From contig RDEW01000089.1 of the NCBI GenBank assembly GCA_011109175.1, positions 27,405-91,404 of the forward strand: a stretch of 64,000 bases of DNA, given 5' to 3'. This DNA comes from Dicyema japonicum (lineage: Eukaryota > Dicyemida > Rhombozoa > Dicyemidae). The position numbers and the translations under genes were made by a program. Position 1 is the stretch's first letter. Each line of letters opens with the position of its first letter. The notes beneath the pieces were generated by a model. That model was not told the origin of the DNA and made no database searches. It worked only from the letters and a program-made list of their open reading frames with translations. This document shows, in pieces, positions 34,994-45,099 of the stretch.

Positions 34994-35515
34994 TAATTAT
35001 ATGTTGTTAGTTAAATAAACTCCCGCAGTACTCATAAAAATCTGGTTCCACATGTGCAGTGCTCTTCACTATCCGTTCTACCAGTTTGCTTTATGTAACT
35101 TTCCTCTTCGCACAGTCTCTGCATTTCATCGAAGAAATTCATGCATAAGGTCTCCTGTTTGATGTTCGAAGCTAAGTTGTATTTGTAACGGGGTAGAATA
35201 GATAGACTGAGAGTCGATAAAGACAGTCATTATTAGAGGTTTCAACCACTCAACCAACATGTACCTGATATGTGTCGTCCTCTCACAAAGAGTTCGTAGT
35301 AGTGAGTTTTCAATGCTGGGTGTTGCAATTTAAAGATTGGCCAATTTGCGAGGGTCGCACCTGAAGCCAAGAGGAAAGAGGAGGAACAGGACATGCAAAC
35401 AAAAAAATCTTCAAGTAACAACATCACCACAATAACGTTGGCGCTACGTGGAAAATTGAGTATTCAAAGTAGACGACTACAATAAGTTTACAATTCACTT
35501 GAGTCTCTCCAATCC
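34994..35515. other. unassigned sequence between Ginger A and SMC3-like exons
   Basis: Minus strand contains TLANWPIFKLQHPALKTHYY and THIRYMLVEWLKPLIMTVF, protein-like but unrecognised; it is not the SMC ATPase C-terminal head expected here. Confidence 0.35.
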
Positions 35516-37079
35516 ATTAGATTTCTTTATGATGAGGGCAGCAATCCACCAAGAACAAGTGTTTTGAAGATCTCTGTGAAATTCTGTAAAATTTGTTCAA
35601 ATGTACGATTGAGGACTTCATTCTCTTTCTAGAAATTAATGCACAGGGACCAATTTAAGCAGCAATTTCTGCTTGATTAATACCCCCCTTCAACGATTTC
35701 CTAACTTTGCTAATCTGGTTACACAATTCTGTCTCTTTAACCTAAAGTCAATATCCCCGAGACCCTGGCACTTAAATTCTTCTCGAGATTCTATTCAAGT
35801 CAGAACCTCCATTTTCTGATCCATTTGAGTGATTTTTCGTTTTTCAGTCAGATGACATCCAATTGGGCCTTTTTAACCATAATTTTTTTTGAAAATGATT
35901 CCAATTTAGTTTTATCGATTTCCAACTACAAAAGTCTCCAAATAAACTACATTTATCCTATCTTTCATGAAGACTTTATTCTCCTCGGAGGGTTCACGTA
36001 AAACATCATTAAGTTGCTCAATCTAGCTAACAAAGGCTGCAGTCAACTGTAGCAATATGGAGTCGCGATCTCAGAAGTGAGAAACTCAATCCTGTATGTC
36101 ACAGCTTGGTCATCCCTCCTGGCAGATTCCACAAGTTGAGTCTATTAGAGAAAATATAAAAACTTTTGTGTAAGGAAACTCACCTCGCAGAAGAGTCAAG
36201 TCAGAGTTCATTTTTTTCTGAACATCCTGGACTTTAATAAACATAAAAACTTGTATTTAAAATTTTTTGCATAACAAATCCGTAATTGGTAGAAACATAT
36301 ATTGAAATCTGTTTCAGTCTCTGTGAGCTTGTTCTTTAACTGATCACTTTTTTCCTGCATTTCTTTAAATTTAGTCCGAACTGTTTTTATAGACTTGCTC
36401 AGAGCATTCTTGAGTCATAAAGACCACCCGACCAAACTTGGTGTCCTTCAAATCATCCAGACAAAAAACCATCAAAAATTACACGATCACAATCCAACGA
36501 GTTGGCAACTATGCGAACAACCCAGGCAACTTTGGCGGCTTATTTCGTTTAAAATTTGAGTTACCATTTGATCAGATTTGACGATGAAGTAAGAGACTAA
36601 TAATAACCCGAAATCAAACCTTGATCCAGCACTGATTTTCTGAGAAAATCAATATTATCGATAACAGTTCCGTAGAAGTTCTTCGATCCAATCTGCCACC
36701 ACTTTAGTATGTCACGTGCGCTACCTGCAATATCGATTTTTTTTGCTCGAAATTAAACGAGTAGTATTAAGACACTCACAAGTCGAACCATTTTAAAGAA
36801 ACCAGTTTTACTCAAAAAAACATGAAACTAAAATTATATATAGATTTATGTTATGCTTTAAAAAATATAAAATTGAATTTATTTTTTAAATTCTTAAATT
36901 ATCTTACTATTAATAATACTGATAAGCATTCTAAATAATTAAAAAATTAATTTCAACAATAAAACTCTTCATTTTTCAATATTTTAAACTATTAAAAATT
37001 CCAGGTTATACGATTGTATTCATTTAAGTTTCAATTAAGACAAAAAATTCAAAAAAAAATATTTTATTTATAAGAAAAG

Positions 37080-37815
37080 GTAAGTCACTTCTTTTTAAGC
37101 TTTTTAACGCGACTCATGTGGAAGATCTCGCTATGTCCCTCATTTGATTGAAGTGTCATTCGCTTGTTAGACAATATATCTACGACTTTCACTTTTTCAC
37201 TGTAGGCAAATTCAAATTTCCCTAACTTTAGCGAGGGATTTATCCCATGGTTTTTTTTACGCAATCCTATATAGTTAATTTAGTTTGTTAAGAGCTCTTT
37301 CGCGTGGCCCTAAAAGGGGTTCGCTTGAGCCATGTTTTGCAGCCATCCTCCTCCTCCACGCCCACGCCATCTTGTTCCTGGCCCTCATTCGAACATCATC
37401 CAGATCGTCCGCTGTCACCAATTTACGACTATTTTGTTCGTAGTCATCTTTTAAGCAGGTTAGAAGTGTGTTTCTTGGTTTTTTTGGTTGAAGTGGTGAC
37501 GTGCTTCTGTTTTTCTTCTCTAGAAAAATTCATGTCTTTATCATGTCTAATCGCAAACCTATATTGTCAATGTAATTAACTAACCTCATCTCCTTTCTCG
37601 AATGAGTATTTTGAGCAATGAACACCCACGAAACGGATTGTCACATAATTTATATATAAGGCCATATAACCTGTTGAACTATGATAACTAAGATTATAAA
37701 ATTGGACAGCTTTTTTAATCTGTTTTTTCCAACATTTATTTGGATCATCAAACAACATCTTCGACAAAGTTCGAGTGATTGTCTGATTGAATCTTTCATT
37801 TTGAATAAATATCAC
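37080..37815 (-). pseudogene. Ginger-like integrase, interrupted by RTE insertion
   Basis: 37576-37815 reads ERFNQTITRTLSKMLFDDPN, KCWKKQIKKAVQFYNLSYHS, STGYMALYIN, the end of the DDE integrase core (E-RFN, YN-T-H-STG). The RTE fragment interrupts after VHCSKYSFEKGDE, and the integrase C-terminus resumes at about 37230 (KVKVVDILSNKRMTLQSNEG, FHMSRVKKLKKK). The N-terminal zinc finger and first catalytic Asp are absent, so this copy is itself internally deleted. Confidence 0.7.
37290..37560 (-). mobile_element. RTE 3' fragment with inverted 5' end, nested in Ginger B
   Basis: Counterpart of 34140-34405. 3' end reads LLGPRERALN-type coding (minus), and the 5' motif TTTTTGGTTGAAGTGGTGAC lies at 37481-37508 in opposite orientation to it. 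Presence of the identical chimera in both Ginger copies shows it inserted once, before the Ginger element was copied. Confidence 0.75.
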
Positions 37816-39700
37816 TTTTTTTCTTTAAGCTTTTTGTAACAGCATATTTTGAATAAACTCTTCAAAATTGGGGCAGGTCAGAAGTTTTCGTACAGACAAT
37901 ATCATAAGAATTCGTGGAAGTGCTCTGAATGAAATATAAATATCCGTCAAAATACAAAATATATATTAGACATTTTGATAACAGCCTTTCAACTCTATTT
38001 GATGAATCCACTAATATATTAATGAAGAAAATGTAAGACAATACAAAAATAATATGGACTAAGCATTAGCACAAACGAAGCACCACAACAACGTGGGACA
38101 AGCGTGACATAACAATTCAAATTAGAATTAATAGTTTATATTAATTTTATACATTAAAATTAATATTTTATATTACTAAAAATTAGAATTTTAATCCAAA
38201 AGAACAATTTTCATAGATTCAAAAAAATTCAAAAATTCAAAAAATCGATATTGCAGGTAGCGCATAGTTGCAAGTAGCGCTCGCGACATAGTACACTGTC
38301 GATTCCATCTAAAACGATCTAAATTAGTAAAAAGACAACTTTTGCATAAATGTTACTCATTAATTGTTGGTTCACCTCCAATTCTTCTATTTGATCTATC
38401 CCCTGTTGGATCACATACTCTCGTCTCCCTAAACTACCCTGTTCTGTATAGAGATCAATCCCTTTTCGTTTCAATTCCATAAGTTTTGATTTTCCACATT
38501 CTATCAACTCATTTGGACATTATTCTCCCTTCGGACTACTAATTTTTAATTCATACTCTTCTAGTTTAGAGGAGTTCAACAGAATTTCCAAATCTAAACC
38601 CAATACCTACTTCAATTTATCCTCCTCAATTTTTATGAGTTGATACAACTCCCGGTCAATCCAGAAATCACGTTCTTCAACAATGGCAAACTTTTTGGCT
38701 CTCCCTTTCTGCTAATTACAATTCCATTTTAGTCCGTGAACGAGTCCTCTCGAAATTCTCCATCATGATAATGTCCCTTTCCTCCCTCAAAAGGATATCT
38801 TTACATCTTTAAGGAAATCTGAGATTAAGAGTAAATTACAATAACAGTTTCCATAGCTTGTAATCTAATTTGCAGTTTCTGATAAACAGCAACCAGTTCT
38901 CTGCGATTCTGATTTAAATTTTCATCTTTTCTATCATTCTCGTTGATATCTCCCGCGAAAATAGCGTATTCCAGGGATCTCCGTAGTCTGTCACATTTAT
39001 AAAATTCACTCAAGTCTTCTTTATCACTCTCCAGCAGAGTTACTCCACGTTGAACCTCATCTAAGAGTTCATTCACTTTTTTGCTCTTCCACTAAAATAG
39101 AAACAAAGGATACATGCTTCATTCACTAAAGACTCACTCTCCGTCCGATTATCGTCGAAAACCTTACTCCCACTAACTCCCATTAAGATCTTCATCTCTG
39201 GGAATCAAGAGAGGTGTCAATTTCGATCTAGTCATATTACTCTCTGCCTTTCTCTTTTTGACAATGTAGTAACGATTACATCAAAAAAAGCCCTTGTTTT
39301 CAAAAAGGTTGATAGTCTCACTTATCTAGGAGAATTAAGTACGAAATGTGTTTCTTGTCAGGAAAAAACTGGTCCTGTTTAGAAGAGATTACCCTTTGGA
39401 TAACCTTGTTTTTCTCAATCTAAAAAATTAATAGTGATAACTGCTGTCAGGATCTCCTCTACATAGGCAGAAAGCTGTCTGTCTCTGCTGCCCTTGTGGA
39501 TCATATTAAGCCGTTCCCTCGATTTGGGGGAACCAAACTCTTCGCTGAGCAGGAACTGAAATACTGAAAATATGAGAATTCGATCAATTCATGAAAAATG
39601 TTCTTACCAGAGCCTTTCTCCAACAATAATGCTTTTGTGTAGACTAAAGGAATCGATGGTCACCAACTCCCTGTAGCTCTTAATAGCTGACAATATGTTT

Positions 39701-40207
39701 TGTAGCGCTGACGTAAACTTTAATAGCCTTTTATGCTTATCTTGACTGCCGATCAAAATAAAATATGATAATTTGAATGATTGTCCGTTTTTCGGTTAAG
39801 TTTATTTTTTTCAATTATTATTTCAGAAATTTTCATCCTTTGAGGAGAACTCCGACACGGAATAAACTGTAGTTGTTATTCCGAAATCTGTGTGATATAT
39901 TTGTTTTCCAATTGGGCACGATGAACGACCAAATTGTCACATTCTACTTCATCACCACTTGTCTAGTACAAGTTGGAGTCCAGTATTAGTAAACTTATGG
40001 AGGACATCAGATGTGCGATGGCTTATTGAGATAACTGGGATCAGCCAACTGTTTGGCTATATTTTGTCTTTCTTTACCCAAGGTGACACAGTCATAGAAT
40101 TAAACCCATTTTTACATTTAAATCACTCCAATAATAGATACTCATAAAATTGTGATCAGTCAATTAGGAAATCTCAACTTTTTTTTCTAATAAAAGGAAT
40201 TGCTGAT
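39701..40207. other. upstream of SMC3-like gene, nothing recognised
   Basis: No promoter motif or coding signal that I can support. Confidence 0.4.
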
Positions 40208-40430
40208 GTGTGGTTTGTGGGACATAAAAGTGTACTGTTGTGCATAATGCTATTCCCGCATCCCAAGAGTTCATCCCCTTCATCCAAGAGTTTCATCCCC
40301 CTTCATTCCGAAAGTCGCCTGACTGCATCGAACAATGAAGTTCTCCTCGCAATGCGTAATTTTTGCCCTAGTGGCAGTGGTGGGCTCGACGGAATGAGAC
40401 CTGGTCATCTGAAAGATCAAACCTCTATAT
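40208..40430 (+). pseudogene. LINE reverse transcriptase fragment, cut by hAT insertion
   Basis: Reads SRLTASNNEVLLAMRNF, CPSGSGGLDGMRPGHLKD, the first RT block (SGGxDGxRPxHL) of restriction-endonuclease-type LINEs. It stops abruptly at the target-site duplication CTCTATAT (40423-40430) of the hAT element; I could not find a continuation after 44115. Confidence 0.7.
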
Positions 40431-40541
40431 CAGCGCTTCTCGATTCGTTTTGAATTTGCACCCCCAAAAATTTTAAAAACCAACCTCGCACACCACAAAT
40501 TTTAAATTCTAAGAAAATTCGAATTTTATTCAAAAAATTAG

Positions 40542-41440
40542 TCAGGTTCCTTGAAACTTTTCCTGTCTTTTAGTTTTAACTAATTCTTCGAAGCGTGGTT
40601 TTTTGTTTGCTAATGCAATTCTGAGATCGTTTTCAGGGATTAGAGCGTTTCGGTACTTATTTTTTAACGATGAAAATAAAAGGCTGCAAACCCCGACCTG
40701 TTCCCCAGCATAACTGAAGCACCTCCGTGCAAATTGACCCGATAATTTCCAATGGAATATCGTGTTCACTTTAAAAAAGTCTCGATTATTTGAAAAACAT
40801 TTTTGCAGAGGCTTCTGTTTCGAGAGGTTTACAAAAAAAGAAACTCTTCGGCAATTAAATTTTCTTGTACATAACGAACAAAGTAAATTAGTTGACTGCA
40901 ATAATCAACATCGGTAGATATCATTGAAATCTTGATGCAAGAATTCTTTATGTCCGAAACAACTTGTTAAAGAATATCATCGCTGATACAATTAATTACC
41001 CCGCATACAACTATTAGAGGAATCTGCTGCAGTTTTCGAGAGGCGTCTGGATACAGAACTGTTTTCAACTTCCAATGCAAACGGCTTAATAAGAGTCTCC
41101 GCAATAGTATGGTGTCTTTGATTTCGCAACTTTATATGCAAATTTGAATGATGCCAAAAGTAACGGTTTGTCAATGGAGGAAAACCCAAGCTTCGGAAGC
41201 GTTCCTTGGATATCTTATCGTGCATTTAGACTTCAAAGATTCAAAATCAATTCCTGAACGTTTTGCACCCCGTGGATAGATTTAAAATGTCCGTTCAGCT
41301 TCGATGGTTTCAAATTTGAATTGGATAAATATACATCACAAAACATGCACCGAGGTCTATTGATTCTATCATAATTATCTCCGTAAAGCCATATTCAACA
41401 TAGTCTACTTTCCATTTTCGAATTTTAACACACGTTGACA
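40542..41440 (-). pseudogene. BED-finger hAT transposase, middle deleted
   Basis: N-terminus at 41235-41435: KWKVDYVEYGFTEI, RPRCMFCDVYLSNSNLKPSK, LNGHFKSIHG, an intact-looking CxxC..HxxxxH BED finger after one frameshift. Then TIAETLIKPFALEV (40992-41225), and the C-terminal dimerisation part CSLLFSSLKNKYRNALIPEN, DLRIALANKKPRFEELVKTK (40542-40901), as in ZBED5/FAM200 proteins. The catalytic DDE centre is missing. Confidence 0.75.
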
Positions 41441-41444
41441 CACG

Positions 41445-41990
41445 TTTGGTTGAGGTGGTGACGTCCCTCTTGAAAAGTATGTCTGAAAAACACGAAAATT
41501 GAAACCTAAATGACTTCTCTCCTTTTAACGTTCAATGTTCAAAGGACTCTCTAGTGCATGGAAAAGAAAAGAACTTTGTGAAGACTTTTCAAAATACAAG
41601 ATATCAATCGATGTCTCCAAGAGACAAAAATATCGAAGGAGTTTGAAATCTTATGCAAGAGAACAGGAACTGAGACAATATCATGTGAGATTACTGATTC
41701 AAGATAAAGGCTCTTTGGACACATACTCCGCCACGATATGGGGACCCTTGCCAACATAGCAATGGAGGAGTATTTTGTCTTAGAAGCTTTCTCGTTTCCG
41801 CGGCAGGCCGAGGACAACACTGCCGGTTATTCTAGATGAAGATCTCAGGATTCGCTACGGAACATGGCAACGGATCGAAAAAGATGGAGGACGTTAATTA
41901 GATTGTTAACTTTTCGTGTTGAACATGCTTTTCATGATCTTGGCATCGCGTACGTGCCTATAATAACACACGTTGACATAGATAAACCAC
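41445..41990 (+). mobile_element. internally deleted RTE element
   Basis: Starts with the RTE 5' motif TTTGGTTGAGGTGGTGACGT (41445), followed by the EEP start KRKELCEDFSKYKISI, then passes directly to the C-terminal block FGHILRHDMGTLANIAMEEY at about 41700. All of RT is missing. Such 5'+3' derivatives can be mobilised by full-length elements. Confidence 0.65.
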
Positions 41991-42117
41991 GAGTTTTACT
42001 TTTTTTAATTCAAATTTTTATAACATTTAATAATAAATTATAAGAAAATATAAATGTATTTACAAATAGAATAAATAAATTAATAATTCTATCTATAATT
42101 GAAGCATGATGAATTCG

Positions 42118-42452
42118 CGTGGATCACCACGTGGCGCCATGTGGTGCTAAATGAATAATTGGTTGAAGTTTTCTGTTTTTATCTGTTCTTCCTCTTTTTT
42201 CTTCCTACTAGAATGTCATCATGTGATCCACCTATCTCAGGTGGTGCCCAGTGCCAGGCTAATACGAAAAATAATAATTTGCTCTCCCCTACTCCACTGG
42301 AGGGGTTTCCATAACTCAAGTAATGGATGTCTCTACCTTTGTGCTGGTTCCGGTGGACTCTGTTTCTGTAGCTGTGGAAGCTGCATACACTTAATTGGTT
42401 GTTTACTTTTAACTTATTTTTTGTGTATACGGGGTTAATAAATTAAAAAAAT
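42118..42452 (+). repeat. SINE-like dispersed repeat, copy 2
   Basis: Starts CCACGTGGCGCCATGTGGTG and ends GGGGTTAATAAATTAAAAAA; collinear with 11728-12045. A third, more diverged piece follows at 43005-43190 ending GCAAGGCTAATAAATTGAAA. Confidence 0.75.
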
Positions 42453-42550
42453 AATAATTGAAGCATGTTGCCTGTTCTGCCTCGAACCTTAGAGCAGACT
42501 AATCAATTCCCAATTCAAACAGGCGCTAAAACGGAAAGGGAATAACATAA

Positions 42551-42660
42551 AACAAAAAGATAATGTTATATGACATCTTTATCAAACCAATCCTCCAATA
42601 CAACTCTGGGACCTGAAGCACCTCAAAAGAGAATTGGAGAGGCTAGACTCGATTCACAGG
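42551..42660 (+). pseudogene. RTE thumb fragment
   Basis: Reads YDIFIKPILQYNSGT then SKENWRGLDSIHRNHLKNI across a frameshift; matches LYDTFVKPILLYNSGTW of the 62-kb RTE. Confidence 0.55.
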
Positions 42661-43190
42661 AATCATCTAAAAAACATAACTGAAATGTCCTAGCCATCCA
42701 CGATCTCCTGAAAGGAATGTAGAATATGTGTGACTGTACACCTCTAAGTCTCGAGTTCATAAGCTTTCGTGGCAGACTCTTTGGACCCGTCTCGGATTTG
42801 CAGTCCACAACCTGATTCACTGTGTTACAAAAAGTGTGGGCAGCATCTGATCGTGTCGCTGTGGTGCAAATCAAATGCTGAAATAAAATCAACTCAGCAA
42901 GACATGCAAATTTCGAGGTCATATTGGACTTGAAGCTAGCAGCGATCACAAACTTGACCTTCGAAGATCTCTAATGCAAATCCGGGGTGCACCATTGCCA
43001 GGATGGAAACAAAAAATATTATTTTTACCCCTGTTCAACTGAACCATTTCTAGTAGTTCCCACAACTGTGGTTTTCGGATAGTTTTGAGAAAGTTTTTTC
43101 TCTCTGTGACTGCTATCACGGCTGGACATTCAATTAGTTTCTAACTGTTTGCTTTTCGGTGTATGCAAGGCTAATAAATTGAAAAAATCC

Positions 43191-44060
43191 AGCCAACATT
43201 TGTATACGTAGCCGTGTCGTGGTCAATTATTGTTGCCTGCTCTTTCTCACACAAGCTATCAGCATTCCGTGAAGTCTCCAATAGAGTAATTTAGATCGAT
43301 TTTAGTACCCGTCTAGTGTTGAGGGAGAATTATGTCTACGTTAGGTCAGTTGACATAGACAGACTGTGCATGATTAGGTCATTGTCAGATCGCAGTCTAC
43401 GTAATGTAGTCCACATGACTGACAAGCTAATGATGCATATGCTGATAAAAATTGAGTTTGAGGCAACACAACCTGATGGGAAAATGGTACTCTTGAAGAG
43501 TCAAGACAAGGCCACTTAAGTACCATAGTCAAGTATCTAACCTCTTAATATTGCATTTACCTAAAGAGTCATATTATAACGGAGATGGTCAACTACTAAG
43601 TGAGACTAATTAAAAGACCTGCTTCAATGAGTTTTACGTCTACTCCGTGATTCTCTTGAAAACTCACATGGATGTGAATGCGTCCTCAGTGGGAATCAAG
43701 AGCTTCGATTGCTATACACCATAAGCCAAATATTGTACTTTATGATTAGTTTTCGGGGACATAACTATCATAGAAGTGGGCACTAATAATCAAGAGTGTT
43801 TTTAAACAGTTGAGATATGCTTTTCTCGTAAGAGTGCATGAATGCTGGTGACTAATTGGACTGTTTAAGAAATTCTATTAATATAAGGTTGTGATAACCT
43901 GTCCAACAATCGGTATAATAGAAAATGAAACATAAGATTAAAGTCAAGTAAAAAGTGGTCAAAACTTTATTTCCTATTACGTCCAACTCCGATTGGGGAA
44001 TTGGATAAACTCTTCAATTCTCACATTAATTTTAGTTAATAAAGTTTTTTTGCGGGCCGC
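43191..44060. other. no recognisable feature inside hAT element
   Basis: One 67-codon plus frame (43316-43519) has no recognisable similarity. Confidence 0.4.
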
Positions 44061-44510
44061 GAACAGTTGTTAATTATTGATTTGGACTGCAGACCAAAAA
44101 GGTTGAGAACCACTGCTCTAAACAGTAAAGCTTATTCTAGAATCAGTAATCTATCTTCACTCCAGAATTGTTTAGATTCTTTATATCTTGAGATAGGCGA
44201 GATTCAAGGTCAAGTATTGGTGCATAATTTTTCTTGGTTTAAAAACATTATGTATCAGTGTCCTCTGAGTATTTTATTTCAGTCATGCGCATGAGAAGAA
44301 GGGAGACGGCTAACTACTTCGAGAAGATGAGGAATTTAGTACAAGAGCTACATTATGACGTTAACGATTAGATCAATAAATAGCTAAGATCTTAAAAGAG
44401 GATTTTGAGAATGTGAGACGTTGTTCATCGTCCAGATTACAAATAAAGTCAAAATTTATTATTTTATCATAATAGAGTTTTTTAGTAAAGAATTAAATAT
44501 TTTTATCAAT

Positions 44511-44740
44511 TTTGGCTGAGATGGTGACGTCTCTCAATTGTACGTATGTCTTAAGCACACCCTGGAGAATTTGGTAATATCAAAAACCAGACCTATACAC
44601 GGTTCGTAAATCGAAGCACGTGGGTAAATTTATTACTAAGACCCAATGGGGATTGTTTGGGCACATATTGCGGAAGAACCATGTCTTTCCTGCTTACGAT
44701 ATTATGGAATCATTCTTCCTCTGCTAGGTGACTTTTAGAA
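44511..44740 (+). mobile_element. mini-RTE: 5' motif joined to 3' coding end
   Basis: The RTE 5' motif variant TTTGGCTGAGATGGTGACGT (44511) is followed within about 130 bp by TQWGLFGHILRKNHVFPAY and DIMESFF, the RTE C-terminal block. Nothing between; a very short non-autonomous derivative or truncated copy. Confidence 0.6.
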
Positions 44741-45099
44741 GGATGTTTATATATTTTATTATTTTATTTTGTCGCGTGGAATGGATTTTAAAAAAATTTA
44801 AAAATTTATTTTTTTAAAATAAAATTAGTATTTTTTAAAAATATATAATAAATTGATATCATTATCTCATTATTACTATGGCTCTCGTGAAAAGGCTTTA
44901 TTATTATCTCATTATTATGTAAAATAATGTTTTATTATAAAAATGTGAAGTTCGGTCCGGCAAATGGCGTGTCTGTCAACTATCGAAAATAACGGCTCAG
45001 ATTAACTCTAAACCGGTTAGTGTTAATTTTCGGTCATACGTTAAACGGTTTTAACGGTTTAATCGATTTTGCGCCTCATTCTCAGCCTAACCTCATTAG

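Larger units (their letters stand above)
36710..38288 (-). mobile_element. Ginger-like TIR transposon, copy B, inside SMC3 hinge exon
   Basis: Ends TGTCACGTGCGCTACC (36710) and AGCGCTCGCGACA (38288), inverted repeats shared with copy A. Flanked by TAGTA on both sides (36705-36709, 38289-38293), a perfect 5-bp target-site duplication as in Ginger2/TDD-type elements. Removing the element and one TAGTA restores the SMC3 hinge reading GIDSVLKWWQIG. Carries integrase remnants and the nested RTE piece. 1579 bp. Confidence 0.85.
35516..39700 (-). pseudogene. SMC3: SMC3-like cohesin gene, disrupted
   Basis: SMC3 is the cohesin ATPase holding sister chromatids. Minus strand, N to C: AIKSYRELVTIDSFSLHKSI and a Walker A region IIVGE..GSGK (one base out of frame near 39615), FLLSEEFGSPKSRERLNMIH, VIQRVISSKQDQFFPDKKHI, YYIVKK, SGSKVFDDNRTESESL, KKVNELLDEVQRGVTLLESD, KCDRLRRSLEYAIFAGDINE, DLYTEQGSLG, hinge IVLDGIDSVLKWWQIGSKNF then VLDQGLISGYY and SYFIVKSDQMVTQILNEIS, ANSLDCDRVIFDG, coiled coil, and FEQILQNFTEIFKTLVLGG. 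Each block aligns in order with human SMC3. Introns of 21-22 nt join several exons. Not functional as shown: Walker A frameshift, a Ginger element inside the hinge exon, and no LSGGQ/Walker B head downstream. Confidence 0.8.
40431..44115 (-). mobile_element. hAT DNA transposon with nested insertions
   Basis: Termini CAGCGCTTCTCGATTCG (40431) and GGTTGAGAACCACTG (to 44115), flanked by CTCTATAT (40423-40430) and CTCTAAAC (44116-44123), 6 of 8 matching. Minus-strand transposase occupies 40542-41440; the rest holds a deleted RTE (41445-41990), the SINE-like repeat (42118-42452), an RTE fragment (42551-42660) and unidentified sequence. About 3.7 kb with insertions. Confidence 0.75.

Noticed and set aside
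37304-37579. 91-codon plus-strand frame rich in Ser/Pro
   Set aside because: It is the complement of the RTE C-terminal coding block (same at 34145-34384 and 62150-62395).
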